DNA from: Xestospongia bergquistia
Taxonomy: Eukaryota > Porifera > Demospongiae > Haplosclerida > Petrosiidae
Assembly: GCA_963965975.1 (NCBI GenBank)
Contig: OZ014421.1
Location: 2,531,001 to 2,595,000, forward strand
Direction: 5' to 3'
Length of the DNA: 64,000 nt
Part shown: positions 12,607 to 25,753 of the stretch, one piece after another
Numbering within the stretch: position 1 is the first letter of the stretch
Layout: each line of letters begins with the position of its first letter
Notes under the pieces: generated by a model
Databases searched by the model: none
What the model saw: the letters and a program-made list of their open reading frames with translations, nothing else
What the model was told of the DNA's origin: nothing
Translations under genes and position numbers: made by a program

Positions 12607-14091
12607 TATAATAGGACAGATATGATTATTGAACATTATTTTCATGACTCTTGTAGTGATGATGAGAAACCAAGAGAATCAGATGATGTTGACATTTATT
12701 GTGGATATAATGACAGCTAATTTATATATTGAAACTATTTTTCTAGTAAGTTTATATCATAGACAGCTAAATTGAGAAGATTAGTCCTAACAACAGTGAA
12801 TTGGACTTTTATGACGTACAATAGTTTGTTTAAAATGAATTGAAAAAATTGCTGGACAAAGACAGAAGAGGCTTACTTATTTATTAATAGTTATAGCAAC
12901 TTTCAACAATTAAAGAATCACTTTCAAGGAATTTAAACAGAATGCTTTAAAATGAAAAGTATTAAAGAGAAAACATGATTAAGAGAAGGTGGTAGTAGAT
13001 CATTTCATTACTTATAGTTACATTGAATAGGAGTCATGTGAAAGAGACTTTTGGTGAGCTTACAGTTTGAATTATCTTATATGGCTCATTGATGAATAAC
13101 TTTGTTATAACACAAGAACAATCATAATTGCTGTTACTAATGTGGTAATAATCTCTGATGAACTGAATGCAAAAAGACAGAAGAAGTATCATAAACCATA
13201 ATTCTAATGTATTTAAGATAAACTAGGATTTTTTCAAGGTGATTTGTTGATATTCACTGGTTTCTCCATTTTCCTGATAATAGGGATCTACCACACTATT
13301 ATGTGTCACATATAGTTAACTAGAAATAATAGAACCAAATCCTACATGCAGGAATAACAAATTCATTGAATAATTATACTTGGTAAAGAACAAAGAACAG
13401 ATGAGGCTGTGGTTCCATTCAAAGGATATTTATCAATGAAACGAAAAGATCTGTCACCACTTTCATCGTGTTTTTTTGACAATTTTTATGGAAGTTGTTC
13501 TCCTAGATCTATTGATAAAGTATACATATGCATGTGAACCAATGATATTTGATAGTCATGGCTTTTATGCAACATTTAAGTCCATCACAAAAATGATCTC
13601 CCTCAGAGTGGAGATAGTGACTGTATACAGAATAGAAATTTTGTCATAACTGTATTGCAGCACATCAAGTCATTTTTACTTGTACCTCAATAAATGCAAA
13701 TGCAAATAACAAGGTTTCTATAAAAAGGAAATTGAAAAATGTCTTCGAAATAACTTGTCCTCAGACAATTCCTCTTTATAAGAAATTCATGAGTGGAGTT
13801 GATAGGAATGACCAGTTGAGGGAATATTATAATCTGTGTTTGAAATCTTGTGAAACTTTGTCTTTATCTTTATATTTGATCTTGTCATTACAAACATATT
13901 CATCTTGTACTTTAACTTCACATACCTCCATACATAATTGTGAAAGATGTAACAATAAGTCATGTGATTTTAACTATAATGACACTTATAATTGCCCAGC
14001 TTTGAATGTGGGTTTGTCCAGACATTCCTTCCCTTGCAGAATATCTGCCTTTGAGATTGTAAGCCTTCGGAAAAATAAATTAGACTATTAA
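12607..14091 (+). pseudogene. Dead piggyBac-type transposase, copy 1
   Basis: Scattered frames on the plus strand keep the order of a piggyBac (DDE_Tnp_1_7) transposase: an acidic N-terminal piece (12616-12720, SDDEKPRESDDVD); the first catalytic-aspartate block near 13400 (RTDEAVVPFKGYLSMKR, equivalent to the family's DEAxxPFKGR); and the third-aspartate block in the open frame 13732-14091 (YKKFMSGVDRNDQLREYY). The stretch between them has many stops and shifts. The C-terminal part contains several cysteines (NCERCNNKSC). Family role: cut-and-paste transposition at TTAA. Clearly inactive. It sits directly upstream of germ cell-less exon 1. Confidence 0.8.
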
Positions 14092-15401
14092 TTGTGTAAC
14101 ATTAATGACCACAAATACAAATCATGTTTTGTATTTATAAAGAGTGACTAGTTTAGTTCAGCTTTGACACCCTGTCTCCTTATAACTGAAGTTCTAAAGA
14201 TGATAAGGCATTTATAAATGAGTGCTTACTTTGTAGATTCACTGACAATGACGTCTGCAGTCGCCATTATTAGTTAGAATGAAAGGGACAACAATGAAAA
14301 TAGGCTTTGATTTTATCAGTGTCTCTGCAGAAATAAATAGGTGTGGCTCAGTTATCAAACAGGTGTGGCTTGTTGTATTAGTATGGATTCTTGAATCCAA
14401 AACATGTTTCTTCGAGGAGAGATTCTTCTCCTGAGGAAGTCTCTGAGCGTCGTCCCAAGCGATGCGGGCGTTTAAGAGACGTCGGAGGTGGAGTGGATGA
14501 TGTTGCATCAGACGAAGAGAGCGAGGAAGGAGTAATTTCACCCAAAAGGTGCACAAATTATGACTGAACTGTTAACACATCACAATTAGCATGTTAACAA
14601 TCCTCTTGGTAACCTCTCCTACAAAAGTACAATCTGCATAATTTGCAGAGTATGTTAATGGTCATAGTTTATAAACCAGTTGATCTCCAAACTTAAAGCA
14701 CTCTATTATCATTAACAAACCTCCAAATTATAGTGGACACTGGAAATAGTCCTTAGAGGCTAGTTAGTATCATAAATATATCTATGTTAGTACAGAGGTG
14801 TCCTCAATGTAAAGGTTAGATGATACACTAAAGTATTAGTATGGCTACAACATGTGTTCTCAATGTAGAGTATAGAGGTTAAACTAAAATTAATTATTAT
14901 TAGTATTGGACTATATCAAATATCAAAAGGATGTCCAATTCAGTGCCTCCTTTTTGACTTTGTTATCATCATTAATTCAATATTAATTTGTCATTTAGGG
15001 CACGCATTCAAACTACATCTACTTATATTTATGAAATTCTCTATCGACAAGGCATTGGTACTGATATTACTTTAATAGCTCTAGGTAAAGTAATATTGTA
15101 ATACAGTAAAGCATGTCTTCTTTAAATAAATTATATTGTACTCTATACTATAGTAGTTTATCCTTTGAAAGTAAATGTCTTAAGACGTGAATGCTTTGCA
15201 ATAAATTAATACATCTTTATGTATAGTAACATTTGAGTCCATTATTACTGCCTAAAACACTAATCTGCTTTCATATCTACAGTGTAATAGTGTCTGAATG
15301 TTCACTTTGTATTGTACATGTGTACGTTTCTTTGTTCTGTGTGAGTCTTGTCTTTTGCTTGTACTAAATATTACTTATGGTTAGAGGAAAAGAATAGATG
15401 T

Positions 15402-15403
<2 letters not shown>

Positions 15404-15452
<49 letters not shown>
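15404..15452 (+). repeat. (TC)n microsatellite before germ cell-less exon 3, copy 1
   Basis: About 24 TC units sit 40 bases upstream of the AG acceptor of exon 3 (15490), so the microsatellite doubles as the polypyrimidine tract of that intron. The matching tract in copy 2 is about 90 bases (21127-21216). Confidence 0.95.
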
Positions 15453-15456
<4 letters not shown>

Positions 15457-16009
15457 CTTTCTTCACTCTCTTTCACACACACATCACAGAGAAGGAATGG
15501 AAACTTCATAAAGTATACTTATGTCAGGTAAATTACAATATATTGTAAAGCTGTAGTAATTAACTACTCTATCTTTTCTCTTCTTATTGTAGTCTCATTA
15601 TTTTGCTAGTATGTTTAGTGGAAACTGGAAGGAATCTGATCAAGTTATTATACACTTAGATATTCCAGATCCTAATATTACTGAAGAATGTATGTACACT
15701 ATAACAACACTAGGTCATAAGGTTTACTCTCTTTCTCCCACACACACATTTGAACACACACAGGTCTTAACATAGCTTTCACTTCACTTTACAAAGACCC
15801 TATTCACTTAAGCTCATCACTCATACCTAGTACTGTTGCCGCAGCAACCATGTTTCAACTGGTATCTCATTTAACACACATATTAACTATCTACTAGAGT
15901 GTAAAGGAATGTTGACTTGTTATAAGAGTTATTTGTTAAAGAAACCTTAGACCAAATTTTACTTAACTAATCACAACACCATAAAATACTTTCCATTGAA
16001 TTGAAATTT

Positions 16010-16115
16010 TTAGTACATATATATGTATTTATGTACACGTATTAAGTTCAAACCTTAGTACACATATATGTATTTATGTACATGTATTAAGTTCAAGCCT
16101 TAGTACATGTACATG
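16010..16115 (+). repeat. 45-bp tandem repeat, about two copies
   Basis: Unit TTAGTACACATATATGTATT followed by a TACATGTATTAAGTTCAA half. Present about twice, plus a partial unit, in the intron between germ cell-less exons 5 and 6 of copy 1. Confidence 0.9.
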
Positions 16116-17394
16116 TATTTTAGTCATATAATATAGCTACCATACACATATACACTATTGTAATGCCTATACTTTACCTTATACCTCTATTATATTATTA
16201 GAACTAACATAATGTGTATTAATGTCACTTTTATAGTTATAACAATGATAGTAGAATATAGTACATTTCTGATCCAATTAAGTTAAGCAGTTACTACCTT
16301 TCTTCCATATGTATTATAATACATTAATATTGGTTTATATTATATATAATAAGTATGTATTGTTGTAGTATTAATTATGTACGTAACAGTTATGACTTGA
16401 CTATGATTATACTGCTGCCAATATTTTGGTGTTATTATCTTGGCTACATACACACATATGGTACAAGTATAATCCTTTATATTGGAATTATGTGACTTTA
16501 TCTAGGATGGGTTACTACAGCATTGTATAGAGTATATGAAGGAAACTTTGTGGTATGTAGAAATAAGACTGATAATTACTAGTTTACATACATGTCTGAC
16601 GCTATATTGATGAGAACATTCCTTAACAAAATTATCTTTAAAGTATTTATATAGCTGTATGGCAAACTTTTAACCCTTTTAATTACAACATTTTAATCAA
16701 GTTATAAGTTACATGTAGTAGAGCTAGCAAATTACATGGAAGGAGCTAGTTATGTGATAGTACATTGAATTGTTGTCTCTTCTCTTTACCTATAGTAGTG
16801 CTCACACGTTGAAATACTTGAATACAGCTAGTCAATATGGTTTCCGTGATATAGAAAAAAAGTAAGCAGAATTTCTAGTAATAGTAATATTGTACTTATA
16901 ATGTATTATGTACTGTGATTTCTATCTTAATTTAGATGTCAGGATTGGTTACAAACTTGTCTAGTCATTGACTTCACAATACCTTTGCTTTTAGACATGA
17001 GGTACATAGAACTTGTACATTGATATTTGCTGATCATGTGGTAGTCACGTGCTAACTAATAGTCTCTTGTCCTATATTTAGTTTGGAATTACTGACTGAA
17101 TTGATAAAGAGTCCAGATTTGTTTGTGTTACATATTGAAACAGATGTCTACTCACTAGCTAAAAAGGTACTTACACAACAAGCTAATATCATATTGTTAT
17201 ATCTCTACATGTGATAAATGGATCAGTGGATGGATGAATGGAAGGATAGACAGATCAATGAACAATAATGTATTTCAATTTAAGTTACTCTTCTTATTTA
17301 GTGATTATTTTTACATCTTAATCCAACATGGAATGGTAGCCTTTCCAAACTCACTTCATCAGCTGAAGCCTTCTTTAGAGAGAGAAGTAAGAAA

Positions 17395-17850
17395 CACATA
17401 ATACATGTACACTTCACCATAATACATGTACATGTACACTTTAGCACAATACATGTGATACATCTACATGTACACTTCATCATAATACATGTACATGTAC
17501 ACTTTAGCACAATACATGTGATACATTTACATGTACACTTCACCATAATACATATACATGTACACTTTAGCATAATACACGTACACTAACATAATACATG
17601 TACATGTACACTTTAGCATAATACATGTACACTAACATAATACATGTACATGTACACTTTAGCATAATACATGTACACTAACATAATACATGTACATGTA
17701 CACTTTAGCATAATACATGTACACTAACATAATACATGTACATGTACACTTTAGCATAATACACGTACACTAACATAATACATGTACATGTACACTTTAG
17801 CACAATACATGAACATGTATACTTTTGTATAATACATGTACATTTACATT
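17395..17850 (+). repeat. TACATGTACATG minisatellite, copy 1
   Basis: Irregular units of about 28-50 bases built on ATACATGTACATGTACAC followed by TTTAGCATAAT or TTCACCATAAT, in the intron between germ cell-less exons 10 and 11. Strongly palindromic. It keeps frames open on both strands, so the reading frame over it (17298-17573, -) is an artefact. Confidence 0.95.
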
Positions 17851-18350
17851 AAATAAATAATAATATTTATGTATAAATTGACAAATATATGTACATGTAT
17901 ATTACATATTGTTATTATTGAGTTTATATTTATTCACCTATATTATTATTATATTGCCTATAGTTATATACATGTACATGTAAATGTATCTCAATTCTAG
18001 TCATAAGGTGAGGGAGTTTACCTAGAGACAGAGGAAGGTCGTCAATATCAGGAACTATTAAGTTCCATTCGCCTTCGTGACATCATTAGTGACTTTGCCT
18101 CTATAGCTATCTTAGAAAATGACAAAATTATACCACAAGGTAATAATAAGAACAAGATTGACTTTTAGTTGTACTATAAAAAAACAATACTATTGAACTC
18201 TTGGTGTTAATTTAGTTAACTTATTGGTTACCAGAATGTATATTAGTTTCCTGTTGTGAGTAATACTAGAACTATAATATTGTATGTATTGTTAGTATTA
18301 CATCATGTTATTAGATTGGCTGTTACCATTATATCGTCATCAGTGGGTTA

Positions 18351-19780
18351 TAATAGGACAGATATGATTATTGAACATTATTTTCATGACTCTTGTAGTG
18401 ATGATAAGAAACCAAGAGAATCAGATGATGTTGACATTAATTGTGGATATAATGACAGCTAATTTATATATTGGAACTATTTTTCTAGTAAGTTTATATT
18501 ATAGACAACTAAATTGAGAAGATTAGTCCTAACAACTGTGAATTGGACTTTTATGACGTACAATAGTTTCTTTAAAATGAATTGAAAAAATTTCTGGACA
18601 AAGACAGAAGAGGCTTATTTGTTTATTAATAGTTATAGAAACTTTCAACAATTAAAGAATCACTTTCAAGGAATTTAAACAGAACGCTTTCAAATGAAAA
18701 GTATTAAAGAGAAAACTTGATTAAGAGAAGATGGTAATAGATCATTTCATTACTTATAGTTACATTGAATAGGAGTCATGTGAAAGAGACTTTTGGTGAG
18801 CTTACAGTTTGAATTATCTTATATGACTCATTGATGTATCATAATTGCTGTTACTAATGTGGTAATAATCTCTGATGAACTGAATGCAAAAAGACAGAAG
18901 AAGTATCATAAACCATAAGTCTAATGTATTTAAGATATACTAGGATTATTTCAAGGTGATTTGTTGATATTCACTGGTTTCTCCATTTTCCTGATAATAG
19001 GGATCTACCACACTATTATGTGTCACATATTGTTAACTAGAACCAAATCCTACATGCAAGAATAACAAATTTATTGAATATTTATACTTGGTAAAGAACA
19101 AAGAACAGATGAGGCTGTGGTTCCATTCAAAGGATATTTATCAATGAAATGAAAAGATCTGTCACCACTTCTATCATGTTTTTGACAATTTTTATGGAAG
19201 TTGTTCTCGTAGATCTATTGATAAAGTATACATATGTATGTGAACCAATGATATTTGATAGTCATGGCTTTTATGCAACATTTAAGTCCATCACAAAAAT
19301 GATCTCCCTCAGAGTGGAGATAGTGACTGTATACAGAATAGAAATTTTGTCATAACTGTATTGCAGCACATCAAGTCATTTTTACTTGTACCTCAGTAAA
19401 TGCAAATGCAAATAACAAGGTTTCTATGAAAAGGAAATTGAAAAATGGGTTCAAAATAACTTGTCCTCAGACAATTCCTCTTTATAAGAAATTCATGAGT
19501 GGAGTTGATAGGAATGACCAGTTGAGGGAATATTATAATCTGTGTTTGAAATCTTGTGAAACTTTGTCTTTATCTTTATATTTGATCTTGTCATTACAAA
19601 CATATTCATTTTGTACTTTAACTTCACATACCTCCATACATAATTGTGAAAGATGTAACAATAAGTCATGTGTTTTTAAATATAATGATACTTATAATTG
19701 CCCAGTTTTGAATGCAAGTTTGTCCAGACATTCCTTCCCTTGCAGAATGTCTTCCTTTGAGATTATAAGCCCTTAAAATA
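18351..19780 (+). pseudogene. Dead piggyBac-type transposase, copy 2
   Basis: Duplicate of the copy at 12607-14091, with the same order of remnants: SDDKKPRESDDVD at 18373-18462, RTDEAVVPFKGYLS near 19106 and FMSGVDRNDQLREYY inside the open frame 19426-19776. A 20-odd-base deletion near 18835 and other indels distinguish it from copy 1. Because both copies carry the same older stops, the element was already dead when the block duplicated. Confidence 0.8.
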
Positions 19781-21123
19781 AGTCTCCATCATCTTCGGAA
19801 AAATAAATTAGACTATTAACTGTGTAACATTAATGACCACAAATACAAATCATGTTTTGTCTTTATAAAGAGTGACTAGTTTAGTTCAGCTTTGACACCC
19901 TGTCTCTTTATATCTGAAGTTCTGAAGATGACAAGGCATTTATAAATGAGTGCTTACTTTGTAGATTCACTGACAATGACGTCTGCAGTCGCCATTATTA
20001 GTTAGAATGAAAGGGACAACAATGAAAATAGGCTTTGATTTTATCAGTGTCTCTGCAGAAATAAATAGGTGTGGCTCAGTTATCAAACAGGCGTAGCTTG
20101 TTGTATTAGTATGGGGCAACGTGTTCTTGAATCCAAAACATGGAAACATTTCTTCAAGGAGAGATTCTTCTCCTGAGGAAGTCTCTGAGCGTCGTCCCAA
20201 GCGATGCGGGCGTTTAAGAGACGTCGGAGGTGGAGTGGATGATGTTGCATCAGACGAAGAGAGCGAGGAAGGAGTAATTTCACCCAAAAGGTGCACAAAT
20301 TATGACTGAACTGTTAACACATCACAATTAGCATGTTAACAATCCTCTTGGTAACCTCTCCTACAAAAGTACAATCTGCATAATTTGCAGAGTATTTTAA
20401 TGGTCATAGTTTATAAAGCAGTTGATCTCCAAACTTAAAGCACTCTATTATCATTAACAAACCTCCAAATTATAGTGGACACTGGAAATAGTCCTTAGAG
20501 GCTAGTTAGTATCATAAATATATCTATGTTAGTATAGAGGTGTCCTCAATGTAAAGGTTAGATGATACACTAAAGTATTAGTATGGCTACAACATGTGTT
20601 CTCAATGTAGAGTATAGAGGTTAAACTAAAATTAATTATTAGTAGTATTGGACTATATCAAATATCGAAAGGATGTCCAATTCAGTGCCTCCTTTTTGAC
20701 TTTGTTATCATCATTAATTCAATATTAATTTGTCATTTAGGGCACGCATTCAAGCTACATCTACATATATTTATGAAACTCTCTATCTGGTACTGATATT
20801 ACTTTAATAGCTCTAGGTAAACTAAAATTGTAATACAGTAAAGCATGTCTTCTTTAAATAAATCATATTGTACTCTATACTATAGTAGTTTATCCTTTGA
20901 AAGTAGATATGAATGCTTTGCAATAAATTAATACATCTTTATGTATAGTAACATTTGAGTCCATTATTACTGCCTAAAACACTAATCTGCTTTCATATCT
21001 ACAGTGTAATAGTGTCTGAATGTTCACTTTGTATTTTACATGTGTATGTTTCTTTGTTCTGTGTGAGTCTTGTCTTTTTCTTGTACTAAATATTACTTAT
21101 GGTTAGAGGAAAAGAATAGATGT

Positions 21124-21126
<3 letters not shown>

Positions 21127-21216
<90 letters not shown>
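21127..21216 (+). repeat. (TC)n microsatellite before germ cell-less exon 3, copy 2
   Basis: Roughly 45 TC units directly upstream of the exon 3 acceptor at 21254. Twice the length of the copy 1 tract, showing that it has expanded or contracted since the duplication. Confidence 0.95.
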
Positions 21217-21220
<4 letters not shown>

Positions 21221-21774
21221 CTTTCTTCACTCTCTCTCACACACACATCACAGAGAAGGAATGGAAACTTCATAAAGTATACTTATGTCAGGTAAATTAC
21301 AATATATTGTAAAGCTGTAGTAATTAACTACTCTATCTTTCCTCTTCTTATTGTAGTCTCATTATTTTGCTAGTATGTTTAGTGGAAACTGGAAGGAATC
21401 TGATCAAAATATTATACACTTAGATATTCCAGATCCTAATATTACTGAAGAATGTATGTACACTATAACAACACTAGGTCATAAGGTTTACTCTCTTTCT
21501 CCCACACACACATTTGAACACACACAGGTCTTAACATAGCTTTCACTTCACTCTACAAAGATTCTATTCACTTAAGCTCATCATTCATACCTGGTACTGT
21601 TGCTGCAGCAACCATGTTTCAACTGGTATCTCATTTAACACACATATTAACTATCTACTAGAGTGTAAAGGAATGTTGACTTGTTATAAGAGTTATTTGT
21701 TAAAGAAACCTTAGACCAAATTTTACTTAACTAATCACAACACCATAAAATACTTTCCATTGAATTGAAATTTT

Positions 21775-22065
21775 TAGTACACATATATGTATTTATGTAC
21801 ATGTATTAAGTTCAAACCTTAGTACACATATATGTATTTATGTACATGTATTAAGTTCAAACCTTAGTACACATATATGTATTTATGTACATGTATTAAG
21901 TTCAAACCTTAGTACACATATATGTATTTATGTACATGTATTAAGTTCAAACCTTAGTACACATATATGTATTTATGTACACGTATTAAGTTCAAACCTT
22001 AGTACACATATATGTATTTATGTACATGTATTAAGTTCAAACCTTAGTACATGTACATGTATTTT
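21775..22065 (+). repeat. 45-bp tandem repeat, about six copies
   Basis: Same unit and intron position as 16010-16115, expanded to about six copies in duplication unit 2, with only rare differences between units (for example ACGTATTAAG in one unit). The homogeneity indicates recent expansion. Confidence 0.95.
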
Positions 22066-23356
22066 AGTCATATAATATAGCTACCATACACATATACACT
22101 ATTGTAATGCCTATACTTTACCTTATACCTCTATTATATTATTAGAACTAACATAATGTGTATTAATGTCACTTTTATAGTTATAACAATGATAGTAGAA
22201 TATAGTACATTTCTGATCCAATTAAGTTAAGCAGTTACTACCTTTCTTCCATATGTATTATAATACATTAATATTGGTTTATATTATATATAATAAGTAT
22301 GTATTGTTGTAGTATTAATTATGTACGTAACAGTTATGACATGACTATAATTATACTGCTGCCAATATTTTGGTGTTATTATCTTGGCTACATACACACA
22401 TATGGTACATGTATAATCCTTTATATTGGAATTATGTGACTTTATCTAGGATGGGTTACTACAGCATTGTATAGAGTATATGAAGGAAACTTTGTGGTAT
22501 GTAGAAATAAGACTGATAATTACTAGTTTACATACATGTCTGACACTATGTTGATGAGAACATTCCTTAACAAAATTATCTTTAAAGTATTTATATAGCT
22601 GTATGGCAAACTTTTAACCCTTTTAATTACAAAATTTTAATCAAGTTATAAGTTACATGTAGTAGAGCTAGCAAATTACATGGAAGGAGTTAGTTATGTG
22701 ATAGTACATTGAATTGTTTTCTCTTCTCTTTACCTATAGTAGTGCTCACATGTTGAAATACTTGAATACAGCTAGTCAATATGGTTTCCGTGATATAGAA
22801 AAAAAGTAAGCAGATTTTCTAGTAATAGTAATATTGTACATATAATGTATTATGTACTGTGATTTCTATCTTAATTTAGATGTCAGGATTGGTTACAAAC
22901 TTGTCTAGTCATTGACTTCACAATACCTTTGCTAATATAGTTTTCTTTTAGACATGAGGTACATAGAACTTGTACATTGATATTTGCTGATCATGTGGTA
23001 GTCACGTGCTCACTAATAGTCTCTTGTCCTATATTTAGTTTGGAATTACTGACTGAATTGATAAAGAGTCCAGATTTGTTTGTGTTACAAATTGAAATAG
23101 ATGTCTACTCACTAGCTAAAAAGGTACTTACACAACAAGCTAATATCATATTGTTATATCTCTACATGTGATAAATGGATCAGTGGATGGATGAATGGAA
23201 GGATAGACAGATCAATGAACAATAATGTATTTCAATTTAAGTTACTCTTCTTATTTAGTGGTTATTTCTACATCTTAATCCAACATGGAATGATAGCCTT
23301 TCCAAACTCACTTCATCAGCTGAAGCCTTCTTTAGAGAGAGAAGTAAGAAACGCAT

Positions 23357-24190
23357 AATACATGTACACTTCACCATAATACACGTACATGTACACTTTA
23401 GCACAATACATGTGATACATTTACATGTACACTTCACCATAATACATGTACATGTACACTTCACCATAATACATGTACATGTACACCTTAGCATAATACA
23501 TGTACACTTCACCATAATACATGTACATGTACACTTTAGCACAATACATGTGATACATCTACATGTACACTTCACCATAATACACGTACATGTACACTTT
23601 AGCACAATACATGTGATACATCTACATGTACACTTCACCATAATACATGTACATGTACACCTTAGCATAATACATGTACACTTCACCATAATACATGTAC
23701 ATGTACACTTTAGCACAATACATGTGATACATCTACATGTACACTTCACCATAATACATGTACATGTACACTTTAGCACAATACATGTGATACATCTACA
23801 TGTACACTTCACCATAATACACGTACATGTAGACTTTAGCACAATACTTGTGATACATCTACATGTACACTTCACCATAATACACGTACATGTAGACTTT
23901 AGCACAATACATGTGATATATCTACATGTACACTTCACCATAATACATGTACATGTACACCTTAGCATAATACATGTACACTTCACCATAATACATTTAC
24001 ATGTACACTTTAGCACAATACATGTGATACATCTACATGTACACTTCACCATAATACATGTACATGTAGACTTTAGCATAATACATATACATGTACACTT
24101 TAGCATAATACACGTACACTAACATAATACATGTACATGTACACTTTAGCATAATACATGAACATGTATACTTTTGTATAATACATGTAC
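23357..24190 (+). repeat. TACATGTACATG minisatellite, copy 2
   Basis: Expanded relative of 17395-17850 with a higher-order unit of about 57 bases (ACTTCACCATAATACATGTA followed by a TTTAGCACAATACATGTGAT half). It produces stop-free translations of over 200 codons on both strands made of CTCIMVKCT-like or HVHFTIIHV-like repeats; no protein is implied. Confidence 0.95.
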
Positions 24191-25461
24191 ATTTACATTA
24201 AATAAATAATAATATTTATGTATAAATTGACAAATATATGTACATGTATATTACATATTGTTATTATTGAGTTTATATTTATACACCTGTACTATTATTA
24301 TATTGCCTATAGTTATATACATGTACATGTAAATGTATCTCAATTCTAATCATAAGGTGAAGGAGTTTACCTAGAGACAGAGGAAGATCGTCAATATCAG
24401 GAACTATTTCGTTCCATTTGCTTTTGTGACATCATTAGTGACTTTGCCTCTATAGCTATCTTAGAAATGACAAAATTATACCACAAGGTAATAATAAGAA
24501 CAAGATTGACTTTTAGTTGTACTATAAAAAACAATACTATTGAACTCTTGGTGTTAATTTAGTTAACTCTATTGGTTACCAGAATGTATATTAGTTTTCT
24601 GTTGTGAGTACTACTAGAACTATAATATTGTATGTATTGTTAGTATTACATCATGTTATTAGATTGGCTGTTACCGTTATATCGTCATCAGTGGGTTAAA
24701 ATGGTCACAGTTGATCAGAGACTAGACCATGGGTAAGTGAAATGTTTATAATTTGTCAGCTGAAATTTAGTCTTCTCTTGTTCTTATTTTTGACCTGTAT
24801 CATTAACTAAAGATGATTTTAATGATAATGCTATTAGATGTGGTTGTATATTACAGAAATCAGATGAGGAGGTTGTCATATATATTTTGATAAATGGAAG
24901 GATGTGTGGACCAGTAGATGGACAAATATATACACTAATATACTAATAAACAAACAGATAATATTGTTATTAACTAAAAGTTTAATTTTGTTTAGTACTG
25001 TTGACGTTGGGCAGGGGTTTTTTTTGTGTTGATATTCTCCTCATATACAAGGATGGGTTAGTAAAATAATAACCATTCTATTATTTGATTGTTGTTGTTT
25101 AAAATTTGTATATGCTTCCAATAAATATTTGTATTATTAATTAGTTTGATCTTTGTGAAGAGAAACACACGAAGTCATCCTTGTTTAGCAGCTGTCAGTC
25201 TACAAAATGAACGATCATTGACCTTTAGGTTAATTAAAATTAATAAATTAACATAATTATGTCCTTAAGTATATTGTTCTCAATATAACTTTAGACTAGG
25301 AAATCCTCTTATCACTGTAATATTTTCCTACTGTTAGACTTAGAGTAGTATCCTTCTGTAAGAATGAGGAAGTGTGTAGTTCTCAAGACACAGGTATTGT
25401 TCATTTGACTCTAGCTCCAAATGAGGTAAGAGATAAAAGGATAAAACAGTAATAATACATT

Positions 25462-25657
<196 letters not shown>

Positions 25658-25753
25658 ACAGCATATATATTAACTGTTGACAAACAAGTCAAGTTTCCAT
25701 TATACATTAGCTTTAACTTTTCATTAACTTCATCTAATATGAATCTTACTTGA

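Larger units (their letters stand above)
12607..18350 (+). repeat. Tandem segmental duplication, unit 1
   Basis: Nearly all of this 5.74-kb block is repeated in the same order and orientation at 18351-24698. The shared start is TATAATAGGACAGATATG (12607 and 18349). The unit contains a dead piggyBac transposase (12.6-14.1 kb) and germ cell-less exons 1-12. Unit 1 stops inside germ cell-less exon 12, at GTGGGTTA, which then runs straight into the start of unit 2, so the junction is at 18350/18351. The two units differ by scattered substitutions, small indels and large differences in simple-repeat length. Confidence 0.95.
14383..18350 (+). pseudogene. GMCL1: Germ cell-less (GMCL1-like) BTB gene, truncated copy 1
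   Basis: Twelve plus-strand exons with GT..AG borders: 14383?-14548, 14999-15084, 15490-15527, 15593-15689, 15764-15861, 16506-16552, 16796-16861, 16936-17001, 17082-17166, 17302-17386, 18008-18139, 18315-18350 (cut). The joined reading matches animal germ cell-less: TSTYIYEILYRQG, the BTB core LHKVYLCQ/SHYFASMFSGNWKES, then DGLLQHCIEYMKETL, SPDLFVLHIETDVYSLAKK and YLETEEGRQYQELL. Phases agree at each junction through exon 9. Exon 10 opens with TGA (17302-17304), where copy 2 has TGG and the family has Trp, and exon 12 is truncated by the duplication junction. Exon 1 shows 8- and 6-base deletions relative to copy 2. In animals GMCL1 is a nuclear-envelope-linked BTB adaptor for CUL3 needed in germ-cell formation. 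Homology is strong; this copy should not give full-length protein. Confidence 0.9.
18351..24698 (+). repeat. Tandem segmental duplication, unit 2
   Basis: Second copy of the block at 12607-18350. It is about 0.6 kb longer, mainly because of a longer CT tract (21127-21216), six instead of about two copies of a 45-bp repeat (21775-22065) and a longer TACATGTACATG minisatellite (23357-24190). Beyond 24698 the sequence continues into germ cell-less exons 12-17, which unit 1 lacks; the right end of unit 2 is therefore the original locus and unit 1 the truncated duplicate. Confidence 0.95.

Noticed and set aside
14239-14556. Minus-strand frame of 105 codons (and its counterpart at 19967-20298)
   Set aside because: Antisense of germ cell-less exon 1 and its upstream region; the plus-strand reading SSPEEVSERRPKR...SDEESEEG matches the acidic N-terminal part of the family and is spliced in phase.
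17398-17845. CRISPR-like regular repeats
   Set aside because: The units are palindromic minisatellite with no unique spacers, in a eukaryotic intron.
23255-24122. Stop-free frames of over 200 codons on both strands (CTCIMVKCT and HVHFTIIHV repeats)
   Set aside because: They lie wholly within the TACATGTACATG minisatellite in a germ cell-less intron; the repeat lacks stop triplets in those frames. Only the codons near 23343-23255 on the opposite strand overlap real exon 10.
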